A DNA stretch of 64,000 nt from Macrostomum hystrix (lineage: Eukaryota; Platyhelminthes; Macrostomidae), in NCBI GenBank assembly GCA_950097015.1, contig CATNEN010000007.1, positions 7,844,001 through 7,908,000 of the forward strand, read 5' to 3'. Each line of letters opens with the position of its first letter. Position 1 is the first letter of the stretch. Below the pieces are notes generated by a model that was given only the letters and a program-made list of their open reading frames with translations, did no database searches and was not told where the DNA came from. Below are positions 34,171 to 46,800 of the stretch, one piece after another. A program made the translations under genes and the position numbers.

Positions 34171-35461
34171 AGTAATAGTAAATGAATAGTAATACATCGT
34201 CATGCATGATATTAAATTGAAAGCTTCTGATCGACTTTCTAACTTAATGGCTTTCTGCGACTACCAGAGCTTCATAATGACCTGCCTGGCTAGTTCGTTA
34301 AAATGTCTCTCAGAAAAGTTTTTCAGCAGATGAGGTGCTATACGCTCGTATTATTGTCTATATCACTAAACAGAAACTGAACCCGAATTTAGTGCTACTC
34401 AAAGGCATCTTACAGATACCTTGCTTAATGACCATAAAAATTATAGGTATCACAGTATTGAAATGTTACTATAGTCATCTTTAAAGCATGCTTCTTCAAT
34501 GAGCGAATTGTACTGCGTGAATAGACATCCAAATAAACATACTTGCTTATATTAAAATCTCAGTTAAAATAAAAGCAATAGCTAGCAAGTAAAAAATCGG
34601 GAATTGTTAATCTACAGACTTTTTAACTATAATCTACTCGTAGGTCATCATAAGGAATAGGCGATTGCATTTTTTAAAGTTTATTTCAGAAATTAATTCA
34701 TGCTAAGAAAGCGATCTGAATGCAGGTCAACTCGCACCTCGCCACGTGCTGAAAGATGGTCTAAGGCAGAAACAATCGCTTTACAATTGTAGGAAATAGT
34801 CAAAAGCAAACCGGTCATACTGGTTAAAATAAAAAAGCACAAAAGCACTTTAAGCTAAGAGTTTTAATTATAAGCGCTTATTTCTTGTCAATCGAAATAA
34901 CAACACGGACAAAATCAATTGCAACACAACAATCTGATGAAGCTATTGTTGTCCATGCCAATACAAACCCGTCTGGGGATAAAAAAGAGTTCAGGCTACA
35001 GACAAAAAGCTGGATTTAGGCTACGTGTACCCTTAGTTGCACCAGCTGAAAGTCGTACTTAAGCGCACACGCAAGTGTGTTGACAGTAAAAGCATTTAAT
35101 AATGTTGCTATGGCTTTAAGCGTACATATTTATATATTACAATGAAAAGAAATTGACCTAAAAGAAAAAAATTAAGAAGGATCTCAGCCTAAAGTGAAGA
35201 GCTAAGCAAGAGTTAAGGCAGTCGGTAGAACAATGGAATTACTGATGCTGCGGTTGACAGTACGCATAGTAAAATCACAAAACACTAACTACAATGATCT
35301 GGAAATAATTTACTTACTGCCTAATTGAAGAAGTGAAATTTCCAAAGCCTTGAAAGAAATCATGAAAAGCTTGTAGGCCAACTTGGAAATTTCCAGCTTG
35401 TTCAACCGGACTAACAAAACACAATGGAAAGAAGGAACTCTAGAATAAATTGGAATTCGTG
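34171..35461. other. Intergenic, 3' flank of the prenyl synthase
   Basis: AT-rich DNA without recognisable genes. Polyadenylation signals for the downstream side of the synthase could lie here, but none stood out. Confidence 0.55.
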
Positions 35462-37641
35462 TCACTTCCGCCGGCCGTGGATGAGGCTCAGCAGGGTGCA
35501 GCAGACCAGCCGCAGCTGCGGACAGTCTAGCTTCTCTAGGCTGTCGCCGATGCTGGCGAATTCTATGGCCTCAAATTTGGCGTAGGCGATGTCCAGGCGC
35601 AGCCGGCGATAGACTTCACCGACAGCGGCCACCCGATCCGGCTCGGAGCGGCCGTAGCAGTCCTGGAAGCGCGACAGCAGCGAAGCGGCTTCGTCAGCGG
35701 ACAGAGCGTCGCAGACGTTGCCAAGAGCAGTCCCGGTACCGGAGGCGGCTTCGCGCAGCCGGTCCAGGGCGGTGAGCGCCAGCCAGGAGCACTTGGCCTC
35801 CTGGATGTCCGTGCCGATCTTGCCAGTCTCAGCTGGATCGCCGTAGAAGTCCAAGTAGTCGTCTTGGGCCTGGGAAGTTAACGCAAAATAGGAATTACCA
35901 GTGGGACTACCAAGCCATTTTGCCGCCCGTTTTCATACTAAGGGGAGAAATCCCCACTGACATTTTTTTGCCAGCGCCCGACGGTCTGAAGAGCTGTCGA
36001 CTTGATTCGTGTTTCAGAAGATGCGCAACAAAAAGTTGGCCCATTATTTTGAGTTTCGTGCACTTGCGTTGAAAAATTTTCAGAGGGAAATTCCCCCCTT
36101 CTTGGTAGTTCTACTGGTAATCAGTTTAGCGTTTCGATGGAATATCCTTTATGCTACTACTAGTAGGCAGCAAGATAAAGATAAATAAACAAAGAAAACT
36201 GAGTAGGTTTGTTCATATGCTGTCAAGTATTATAAAACCGATACCAAACGTTTTTCTTACAACGATTAAGAAAATAAAAGTTATTGCAAATAAAAGAATT
36301 TAATAGAATTCCAAAGCGACTACTCAAATCTCGACTTCACTACTCGACGATGTCACCTCACATGACAACTCTGCACAATGGAGATTTCGCCGTCTTCACA
36401 CGCCGTGATTAGAGCTGTGCGATAATTTTAAATACCCGATGAGGCACGAAGCTTCACAGGCCAAATTTTCCCTCTCAAAAGACGCCCCCATGGCGCACCT
36501 GGAAATACTCGCCGATGCGCAACAGCAGCGGCTTGGCGACGTCAACCAGTTCTGGCCGATTGCTCAACAGCAGCGCCGCGGCTACGGGCAGGTGAAACGA
36601 ATAATAAGCAGTCTTGCGGCAGACCATTTCTTTGTAGGCTGGCCAGGTGAGGCCAGACACTCCGAGGCTCATGTCAAGCGCCTGGCCCACCGATGTGGTG
36701 AGCGTCACGGAGTGGAACAGGTCCAACAGCTGGCTGTACAGCGGGTGGCCGCTGTAAGCTGATGAGAGTAGCGCGTACACAGCCTGTGAATTGTGGAATA
36801 ATAAAAGGGGGAATTAACGCTGAGCTGGGAAACATTTTAGAAGTTAATTAAAAACCTTAGAGATCGCTACATACAAAATTAGGCACACTTTTACTTATTA
36901 AGTCAAAGTTTTGACTTGATAATTTTAACACGATACCTGTTTCATTCAATTGTGATTGATTTGTTCTACGGAGTACTGGTACTGGGACCGGAATCCAACT
37001 TGAATGTTCAAGGAATCCCCCTTAAGGAATGGGGGTAGGTGGCAGAGTGGTCTAAGCTCCTGGTCCGCATCAAAGGTCCTGAGCTCGAATTCGCATCGAG
37101 GCCGCATTAAGTTTGGGGCGAAGCTTGAGAGAATGCTTGTGGGCTTGCCATGCAATTTACGTTGTGTATGCGTTCGGGATTCGGCGGAATTGCCAAATGA
37201 TGTGCCAGTTCTCACAGCCCTTACTTCATTCAGAAAGATGCCATCGTTGACCGCCATGAGGCCGACGCCGTCATTGCGAAACCAGCAGGGTCGGCCGCGC
37301 CTGGTCAGGCTGTCATCCATGATGTCGTCGTGTACCAGAAACGAGGCCTGTAGCAGTTCAACAGCCCATGCGGCCGGGCAGGCAGTCACTAACTTGGCCT
37401 TCTGATCATTGCTGGCAAAGGCGGCCCAGGCGAACAGTACAGTGCAGCCACGAGTCTTCTTGCCATGCGGCACATTGTAGTCGAGTACGCGAGCCAGATG
37501 GCCCAGCACTGGGCTGGCATTGCTTGGATCAACCCTGGCCAGCACAGCAGACTTGACGCTCTCGAAGCTGGCATCCAGAGTGGTCAGCAGCTGCGACCAG
37601 CTGGGCACAGCACTGTGGCCATTTATCACTGCCTCACCCAT
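35462..37641 (-). CDS. FDPS: Farnesyl/geranylgeranyl diphosphate synthase, 3 exons
   Basis: Exons 37641-37225, 36783-36499 and 35869-35462 join in phase 0 to 369 residues, a normal family length. The enzyme condenses isopentenyl diphosphate with allylic diphosphates, feeding prenylation, ubiquinone and dolichol. The first Asp-rich motif is in LVHDDIMDDSLTRRG, the second in AQDDYLDFYGDP followed by GKIGTDIQ, and the C-terminus ends in basic HGRRK. All catalytic Asp, the RRG and the KIGTD Lys are present. The residue fifth before the first motif (37342-37344) is Ser where farnesyl synthases have Phe; the fourth is Phe as usual. This position limits chain length, so the product could be longer than C15. 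The ATG lies 16 nt after an acceptor-like AG. The family call is very firm. Confidence 0.95.
37026..37224 (+). mobile_element. SINE family A inserted against the 5' splice site of synthase intron 1
   Basis: Head with box A (ggtggcagagtggtctaag) and box B (cctgagctcgaattcg), then gggcttgccatgcaatttac and a tail ending ctcacagccctta. The tail runs to the first intron bases of the synthase donor at 37224, so the SINE seems to supply the intronic side of the splice site. It is antisense to the gene. Confidence 0.75.
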
Positions 37642-37657
37642 CTTATGTGCTGTGTGG

Positions 37658-37659
37658 CT
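37658..37659 (-). promoter_or_regulatory. Acceptor-like AG 16 nt before the synthase ATG
   Basis: The minus strand reads TTGATATCCACAG followed by a 16-nt leader and ATG. It is a candidate trans-splice acceptor or 5' UTR intron end. Confidence 0.4.
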
Positions 37660-38535
37660 GTGGATATCAATTTAAAAGAAAAATACTAGATACACATACA
37701 AATCTAAATAAGAAAATTAAAAAGTGCCCCAAATTATACAAGGCTAGTACACTTACACCTAACCCCCTGTGGCCTGCCTAGACAAAGTTTAGAGGACAAC
37801 TAGCCTGGTTGTGTCCATGACATGATTTAGCTTGTCACATTCATCTAGATAAAAAGTTTTTTTGCTTTTGTTTTTTTTCTTTTATTGTAGGCTTTATCAT
37901 TGCCATTGCCATCGCAACAGACTGCAATCAGTCCAGTGAGATAATTTCTTGTTGTAAACTGTTGTAAACTTGACATCTTAAGAGTTGTAGTGGGTATTAT
38001 AATGATGAGTACAATTCCTGGCAAATTCAGACAGAATTTGTAATTATGAGTTGATTTTAATTTTTATAGGTACATTTAGTTCATTTTCTCTTCTCCTGTC
38101 CTGCAGACCGACCTATAGCTAGTCTAACCTAAAGTCTAGGTAATAAAATGTTGCTTGGTTTTTGGCACCTGCAGCGCCCAAGTCAGCATGGCACCAGTGA
38201 CAACCTTTGTGACTGACCATCAAGCAAGCTCCTTAGGCATAGACTCTACCTAGAGAATAGTTTTGACAACTTTCTATACTGGCTAACCCATTAAAATGCT
38301 GTGCTATATTGTTTCTTAAATACCATGACCTGTTTTACTGCTTCAATAAACTTGCTTTTGTTTGTTTGCTAACAATTTGGGTTAAAATAATTTTAAGTGG
38401 CAAACTGGATATTGCCATTTATAATTTTAACAGTTTTTTCTAGGACTACGCGACATAAAAAAATTATCTTAATAGAGTGCTTAAATGTACTGAATAAAAA
38501 TAGCTAATTAGCTAACTATTTATATTATATTTATC
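37660..38535. other. Intergenic, 5' flank of the synthase
   Basis: AT-rich; should contain the synthase promoter. No gene or element recognised up to the Helitron 3' end. Confidence 0.5.
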
Positions 38536-38772
38536 ACTAGCTTTTTTTGCCCGTTGTTTTTGGGGCAAAAATTTAAAGCAAAGCAGTAAGCAATTCACGT
38601 CTCTGTATTAACTTTATAGTGAAGGTCACCATTTATTTATTTACTGCATTAATGAAAAGTGAAGAGTTTGTTTAAGGGCGTTTTAAGTAAAAAATAAGTG
38701 AAAAGTTTGTCCAAACAGCCCCTCTTGATTACTTCTTTAGAAACATGTCTCTTAGCCACTCCTCTTTACAGT

Positions 38773-39047
38773 CAGTGGCAGATCCAGGAATTTTGTTTTG
38801 GGGCGGTCTGTCAGGGGAGCGCCATGAGAATCACAGAGGGGGTGCCAGCGGCCGAAAAAGGGTGCCAGGAGCCAAGAAAGGGCGCCAGCGGCTGAAAAAC
38901 GGGAGCCAGCGGCTGAAAAAGGGACGCCAGCGGCCGAAAAGGGGCGCCAGTGCTGCGACTGGCGCCCCTGGTGGGGGCATCTTATTCCCATGATTAAAAT
39001 TTAGGGGGGCGACTGCCCCCCCCGCCCCCCCCCTAAATCTGCCTCTG
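38773..39047. mobile_element. hAT-type MITE nested in the Helitron, 275 bp
   Basis: Termini cagtggcagatccagg and cctaaatctgcctctg are inverted repeats with three mismatches. Flanks tttacagt and tatacagt are an 8-bp target duplication with one difference. The interior holds about six 19-bp units of the gccagcggctgaaaaaggg type. Being inside the Helitron, it inserted later. Confidence 0.85.
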
Positions 39048-39173
39048 TATACAGTATGCATGTACACGCGTATACATAAGGAAAATAGCCATGGCATAAC
39101 AATAACAATGTCAAAGAAACAAAATTAAACTGTTTCAGAGTTCAGAGTTAGACAGGTCAAGGTCAATTCGTGA

Positions 39174-39896
39174 CTACTTTTCTATTAATTGCTTGCGAGT
39201 CACCTCAAGGCCTGGGGGATACAGCACATTCTTCGTTCTTCCCCTTGGTGCGAAAATGAATAGGCCAGCTGGAGTTCCAACACGGGAGCAGGCGACATAA
39301 AGCTGCCCATGCGAGAAGCAAGGAGTCTCCAGGTTGATGCCAGCCACCTTCAGCGACTGTCCCTGAGCCTTGTTAATAGTCATCGCAAAGCACACTCTCA
39401 CAGGGAACTGCAGTCGCTTGAACTGAAATGGCAGGTCCGTGGGGATAATTGGAATCCGGGGAACGAACACAGACTCTCCTCTGCCAGATCCAGTCATTAT
39501 CGTGGCCTCAATCACGTGTGGGAAGAGCCGCCTGACTATCAGTCTGGTGCCGTTACACAGCCTTGGCGCATTCAGGTTGCGGAGGAGCATAATTGGTGCC
39601 CCAACTTTCAGCTGCAAGTTGTGCGATGGAGTTCCAGGAGGATCTAGAGAGTTCAGAAACTCAACAGGATACTCCACAGCGGTGTCATCAGTCAACGTTG
39701 TATCAATTGACTTGTAGGTGAAAACTGCACCTGGCAACTCCTGAAGCAGTTGGTAGTTAATTTCGTTGGCGGCATCATTTCTAGGACACAGAATTGCCCT
39801 CTCTGACAGCCAGTCAACGTCAGCATATCGAGAGAAATAGGCTGGCTGGAGAGAAATATCGACCGGAGAGCCCTGCGCACTGGGACGCCACCGCAC
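39174..39896 (-). pseudogene. Helitron Pif1-like DNA helicase, C-terminal fragment
   Basis: The 240-residue open frame shows late SF1B helicase motifs: GAPIMLLRNLN, then FAMTINKAQGQSL (motif V type) and GQLYVACSRVGTP (motif VI). These match Pif1-like helicases of Helitrons, which unwind DNA during rolling-circle transposition. The Walker A and B regions and the Rep domain are absent, so it cannot be a full enzyme. The frame is intact from 39896 to the stop at 39174, suggesting fairly recent activity. Confidence 0.88.
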
Positions 39897-40456
39897 TCAC
39901 CGCACTCAGTCTCAGTGCTGCTTGGGGGCCAGTAGACAGTCTAAGGGTTTGGGCTGTGTACATTCACGGCTTGAAATACAATGTACAGTCTGGGGCTTCG
40001 GCGCCCGGGGAAGGGAGGGGGTGGCTGTAATAAAATTTGTCCCGCAGAGTGGCGGAGGGGAGTTGGGGTGGCTGTCCTCGGAAAACAAAAAGTGACTCAC
40101 TTTGAGATGATGCAGCTTTGTTCTGGATTGAGTAGAGATGTTCAAAATTGACAGCATTGTTGGAAAACATGTAAAGTGTAAGTGGATCAAATTTGGAGAA
40201 AATCTGACAAAGTGGGTCGACGATATGTCGAATTGAGTGATTTTTTGACGATTTTTGAGCAGTTTTTTGCACTTTTGAGCAGGAAGGAAATGATTTTTCG
40301 GGAATTTGAGTAGCCTATTGCACTCAGCGTAGGTGGTTTTAGGTATGTGCAAAGTTTGGTGCGATTTGGTTGAGCGGTTTCGGCGTCTATAAAGACAAAA
40401 GGTTGCACACAGACAGACAGACAGACAGACAGAGTTTTCACTTTTATATATATAGA

Positions 40457-43400
40457 TATATAAATATAAATATTTTTATTTATATTATATTCACATTCTA
40501 AAGCTAAAAAATCGGTTAGCTTAGCTCAGTTATTCTAGTGCTTACAGTAAAAATAGACTTATTTTCCCTTAGCAACTACTATTCCAATAGCCATACTTGA
40601 CATTGAGTCACATTGACTTCTATTTGACTTAGTCTTAGTAACAACTTACAAATGCGCACACCCACACTGGCCAAAAATAAAGAGAAAAGTATATTTAAAA
40701 TGTTAACAAAATACACATTGTGGTAAAAATACTGATTAGTACACTGTACAAGGAGCATGATGAGTAATGAGGAGCAATATATATTTATATTATAATTTCT
40801 ATACTGTATAAAACTTATAGTTATTGGTTTTTACTTTTACCCACGTGTTTTTGTCATTGTCATTGTCATTAGGCCCCTAATTTTCGATATCATCTAGTTT
40901 TCCTGTCGGATTGGAATGCACCACCAACACAGGAATATGGTGCGCCAATGAACTAGAAACTACATTAATTATAAAATGGGGTGTGTATAAAGCCAGGGCT
41001 CGGCTGGAGGTCAGTGGCATTAAAACAAAGTTTAAAGAATAGTCGGGCAGATAAGACGAAACATGAAGAATAAAAGAAATTCATATGCGTGTATTAATTA
41101 TGATTGCTGCATACTTTATTTTTATAATTATAAAATGCGTAGAGTTAGTATTCCTGGAAATCCCCTTTTAAATATAGCAAAAAACTATCCAGGCGTGTAA
41201 GCTAATTTCACGAGTAGAAACAGTGGCGTGAAACTACGCTCGTCGCAGAAAATATACATTATTCTTTTGATTAAATACAATAGGAAAATGTATAATAGTT
41301 CCAGAAATAATAGTCGCAGCTCTAAACAGAGTGAATTCTGGTCTACCCCTGTGAGAAGCACTAAGGACCCACTAGTAGAAGTACCAGTAGTCCTAGGAAG
41401 CACCTCGAAGCTGAAGGACTTCGCCGCGTGTCTAGACTCTAGTGTATTTTGAACGGTGGACCGGCCAGACAAAAAAACTAACATCGGTCTTATATACGCC
41501 ATATATACGCGTAGTCGCCATATACGACTTAGGTCACTTAGCTTATATTCCAATGCTTTTTCCCTCTCTTTTCTCCTCTCTTTCTCTATTCTGACTATTC
41601 TTCTTGCCACCAAAGGGCTAAGTTACGGCGCGTTGAGGCATGTGCCCTGCCCAGTCCTTACATTGACCCCCTGCCCGACCGCAGAAGCCGATCGTTGGCG
41701 AAACTTTTCTCGGCGCTTTTTCGTGCACGCGAGCGCAATGTCAGTCAATTTTCAGCAACACTTAGCAGTCATAGAGCAAGAGCTCAATTGTGCCTTAAAG
41801 CGAGGCGTAAAATATTTACGAGTATATATTCTGGGCTTTGTTATGTCGGCGCTTATGAATAAGTGAATTCCAAATTTCTGTGTGATAAACACCCTTAGGA
41901 CAGGACTGTATTAAATCGCAATTTGCAAACACCGCAACCGTCGAAGTCCATGCACGGCTTTTCTCGGCAAGATGCTCAACTATACGGTCGATTGTCGATG
42001 ACCATCGATGTGCATCTGGTCAAATTCTGCTCTTGACACCACTGCTGAGACAGCCACATCCGCGACCACATCAACCAATGCCCAAGTAGACAAACGCATC
42101 GTCCATTTATCGTAGAATGTGCTCGCCAAGCGGGATTGTTGCGGAGCAGGAGAGTTATTTTGGGCAGACTGTAAATGGCTTTTTGTACACACAATTCAGT
42201 GAAAGAAATGAGACGAGGAAGCCATTATAATTCGTGTAACAACAGTATAATAAATAATAAGACAAAAATTAAACTGTTTAAAATAAAAGAAACGTGACTA
42301 AGATCAGAGCTGCTATGATATAGGCAATAAAATAGCTAGTAAATATGATGTACTTCAGGAATAAAACAGCATGCTTTATATACACGAGCCTGTGTGAGCA
42401 AAATATTCATCGTGTACTTGGTGTGCCGAGAAATTCCGACGTGTGGAGAAGTCGGGGAGCAAAGCGTCTCCAATATATAGAAAATCTTGCTCGACTACAA
42501 ATTTGATAAAAGCACAGAGAAAAAAGCGCGACAGCTGTGGAAATAAAACAAGTGCAATAAAGCAAATTAATAAATAGAATAATTGTGCCTAAGATGGCAA
42601 CTGCAACTGCCAGTGAGAATATCGCCAATGGAACTTTAAGTCTACAACAATCTAGTGCTATAGTACAAATTGCAACATCTAATCTTCAAATAGATCCTAA
42701 TTGCTTTTGTCTAATACGTATAGAAACTACAATGTGATATCGAGAATACATTGCGAATACCATCACAGCAGTAAGCGGAAAGTAAGACTGTACGAGTTCA
42801 AAGTTCAACGAAGGACAAACTTCTTAGAGAGGCTGCGAGAGTAGCCATATGTGACCATAACTGAGGGCCCCAGGTGCAAGCGAGCACGGATGACGAGCTG
42901 TCGACCAGCGGCAAAAATGGGGGACGCATGTGACAGGCAGTGATTGCAAGGAGAATTTTAACAGGTAAAATAAGCTTAGCAAGTCTAAAGTATTTACCTA
43001 GCAACAGAAATCTCAGGAAACACGTGGGCTTGAGGATAAGTTGCAGGACTGGATGCAAAACAAATCGTTACCTCAGACAAAAACTGCAAGCAGAGAAGTG
43101 AAAACTGGCAATCAACTAAATCTAATATATAAGCAGTGAGTTGTAGCCGTAATAGATAACTAGTATGTAATAGTCAGCATGTGAATAACAAAAGAGGCAG
43201 CCCGCATTGAGAAATGTTAGCGGCAAGGGCAACTAAGTGAGGATAGCGCGCCGCATAACAGCCCTCAAATTTGATTGGTCAATGAGGGTTAGTGAGGGTT
43301 TACCAGCCACAATCCAAGCACGTGACTTAATGGTGTCAGCCAATCAGATATTGTCCTCATAAAACAGCCCTACCGTCCTGATTAGGTAGAGCGCTCATAG

Positions 43401-43889
43401 TTGCTATGCGCGATATGAATAAGTCACAAATAAGAGGTAATGAAGGAAAATTAAAAAACAGAAGAACAAAAAAACGTCGTTTAAGACAGCGGAGAATTAA
43501 CTTGTGACTGTAGTCGAAATATAGATTTTTTGCCGTAACAGTACATTAAGGTTGTCGCGACAGAAAATTATGCCAAACAGTTAATTAATAAATAATCATA
43601 AATAGCAGTAGAAATATAATTTTAATGTGGCTATAACTTTAATCTACAACTGGAGTCGTAAGAATTCATAGGAACACATTCGGCGATATGCTAACATGGC
43701 TACTTATAGTAATGCGCTTAGATATGACAGCGAAGCGAAGTTTTACCTCGTCTTAATAAACAGGGATTTCACGAAAGCTTGTTTTGACAAAATCCCAACT
43801 AACTAGCTTAGAATACCGATTTTCAGCCAGGAAATATGCGCAAACTAAAAAGGCTTGCAGAACTAGAATTCCTGTTTGGACTAGGGAGT
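40457..43889. other. AT-rich intergenic region, possibly retroelement-derived
   Basis: No known domain was recognised. Short frames exist, including a 47-codon frame from an ATG at 42594 (MATATASENIANG...) and a 142-codon minus frame at 41185-41613, neither with family motifs. A motif around ggggtgtgtataa followed by aaaacaaagt occurs at about 40978 and again near 63058, hinting at a shared unknown element. Confidence 0.4.
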
Positions 43890-46800
43890 TTATGCCCGCA
43901 CCGGGCGGTGCCTCAAGTCGCTGTCGTTAGCGCTGCGGCCAGCTCCGCTGCCAGCCGGGCCGGCGCCGCCGCCGACGCCGCTTGCGCCAGTGGCCACAGC
44001 AACCGCGGCAGCGTCTTCATTCTCCTGGCTGCGCTTGCGAGCGGCGCGATTCCGTTCATAGAGAATGATGATGAAGGCCAGGATGGTCACTTCGACCAAG
44101 ATGCCAAGGAACGGCCACAGGGCTGCCAGACGATCTGCAAGGTGCGAGCGCGACGCTTCGCTTTGCTAACTAATCAATGTTGTTGAGAAATTGATGCGAG
44201 GAGCTGATTAATGTGAAGAGTTTATTTATGTGAGGAATTGATTGATTGATTGATGCGAGGAATTGATTGATGCGAGGAATTGATTGATGCGAGGAATTGA
44301 TTGATGCGAGGAATTGATTGGACAGGTTGATATGAAAGATAGATTGATGCATGGATAGAGTGATACGATGGATAGATTGATACGATAGATAGATAGATAC
44401 GATAGATAGATTGATACGATGGATAGATTGATACGATGGATAGATTGGTACGATGGATGGATTGGTACGATGGATGGATTGGTACGATGGATGGATTGGT
44501 ACTATGGATGGATTGGTACGATGGATGGATTGATACAATGGATGGATTGGTACGATGGATGGATTGGTACGATGGATGGATTGATACGATGGATAGATTG
44601 GTACGATGGATGGATTGGTAAGATGGATGGATTGGTACGATGGATGGATTGGTACGATGGATGGATTGGTAAGATGGATGGATTGGTACGATGGATGGAT
44701 TGGTACGATGGATGGATTGGTAAGATGGATGGATTGGTACGATGGATGTATTGGTACGGTAGACAGTGATTATTATGGGTGGATCGAAATGATTGACAGA
44801 TTAAAATAATGTATCAATTGATATGATGGAGACAGATTGATGTGATGAATATTTATTGATAACGTTGACAGACAGATAAAAAATTCTGATAGACTATTAC
44901 GTTCGTAGATCGCTATTCAATTCATTCAATCAACTTATAAATCTGCAGGGGTTCAGATTCTGCTTGACCAGTCGTCAACCTCAGTTCAACGAACTCTAAC
45001 GAGCACCGTGAGCTTTAGTTATCCCAGCCCTGTTGATAAGCAATTTTGTCGTCATATTAACCGGGACTCCAGTGCTCACTAGAGCTCAGCCGAAACCAGA
45101 TTTTCGGGAAACGCTACTTTAGATTGCTCAAACCCGGGCCGGCCCACTCAAGTCCTTTTGTAGAGCATGCTCAGCAAGCAGCCAACATACAATCAGGTCA
45201 TCTGACCCGCCTGTTCCAACTTCCTATCCGTCCTGGCATTCCAGTGGGCCAAATTTAGCTAAGCTAGGAAGAGGGAGCGAGAAAGCAAAAGCGAATTGGC
45301 AAATTTGTTGCGTGCCCCCGGCCCTATAAAGCAAGCCCACAGCGGTTTATTAAGCGAAGAGAAAGAGAGAATGAGAAACAGTAACTAAGGCTGGAGAGGA
45401 GGCTGGGCAGCGCGAGAAGTTTTTCAAAAGTGCACCAAGCACGCGGCAATGGGAGAAGCGCCCTGGGTGGCGGGGCTGCCCCCCCATCGCAACCCCCCGG
45501 CCGTGGAAGGCGGAATCCGAGACAGGGAGGGCTGGAGAACCCAGAGCGCCCAGAGCTGAAGTGGGGGCAGAGAGGAAAAGTCCCGGGCGAGTACGCACAG
45601 CGGGTGAGGCGGCCTGATGGGGACAGAGGGAAGCTGAGTTGAAGGTGGAAGGCAGAGAATTGCCAGAACTCTCCCAGTTCCCAGGAGACCAGGCGGCTCT
45701 GAACTCAGTTGGTGGAGAATCGGCCGCTCCCTTGTCCATTGCCGCTCACCCTTGACTCGCAGCTTAATGTAGGCCTGACCGGTGCCCAGCCGGTTCTGGG
45801 CCGTGCAAATGTACAGCCCGGCGTCCGACTTCTCCACCGAGGCGATGGTGAGGCTCCGGTTGTCCGGGCTGAACTTCACGCGGTCGCTGGGCACCAAGTT
45901 GGTCTGGTTGTTCTGCGTGGGAGCGAGAGAGAAAGAGCTGGGAGAGCTGGTGGATTAGCTGGGAAAGGAAAAATATCCTTTACCATGCCATGCTATACGT
46001 TTCGTTCTAGGCATTTTATTCAGGATAAAAGCTTCGCTTTTAAAGGTCTTTTTACTAGACTATAAATAGAATGAACTTTTGTTCTGTACATACGAAAGAT
46101 ATTTAAATCCCAGAAATCCCTTCGGATTTCTGAATGAAAGGTTGGGAGTTCGAATCTCAGTCCAAGGGCTGTCCTTGAGCAAGACACTAAATTCTCTATT
46201 TCTCAGTTCACCCAGCTGTTAAATTTGGGTTGAGATTAGGGTGGGTGCGGCTGCCTCCCCAGTCCTCGGACTGAACAGCCGTACGCAGCCGTATCCAGCT
46301 TCATTTCTATTTATCGATCCCCCTACTCACCTTGGTCCAGGTGATGATTGGATTCGGGAAGGCGATGACGGAGCAGTTCAGCACCATGATCTCGGACTCC
46401 AGGCTGGATTGGTATTCGCGTTCTCCGAAGCTGACAACGGGAGCGGCTGCAGTTGGAATGCGGGACAGAACACAAATCACATTTGTTGAGAGTGGCAAGG
46501 GATGTCAGAGTGGCAAGGGATTTTACAGAGTGGCAAGTGATGTCAGAGTGGCATGGGATGTCAGAGTGGCAAGGGATGTCAGAGTGGCAAGGGATGCCAG
46601 AGTGGCAAGGGATGCCAGAGTGGCAAGGGATGTCAGAGTGGCAAGGGATTTTACAGAGTGGCAAGGGATGTTAGAGAGTGGCTAGGGATGTCAGAGTGTG
46701 GCAAGGGATGTCAGAGAGAGGCGAGGGATGTCAGAGTGTGGCAAGGGATGTCAGAGAGAGGCGAGGGATGTCAGAGTGTTGAGTGAGGATGCCATTGTCG

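Larger units (their letters stand above)
38536..40456 (-). mobile_element. Truncated Helitron, about 1.9 kb
   Basis: On the minus strand the element starts TCTATATATATAAAAG at 40456 and ends with a hairpin, TTTGCCC-loop-GGGCAAA, then AAAAGCTAGT at 38536. A 5'-TC, a 3' hairpin and CTAGT (CTRRT type) are Helitron hallmarks. Between them lie a (CTGT)n run, a leader with gccgaaaccgctcaacc typical of such 5' ends, and a Pif1-like helicase fragment. The Rep (HUH) nuclease is missing. The right host base is G rather than the usual T. Confidence 0.75.

Noticed and set aside
41185..41613. 142-codon minus-strand gene
   Set aside because: No recognised domain, biased leucine-rich tail and no splice partners; kept only as part of the AT-rich intergenic note.
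42594..42737. Possible retroelement gag start (47 codons)
   Set aside because: Too short, and no zinc knuckle, protease or LTR pair was found nearby.
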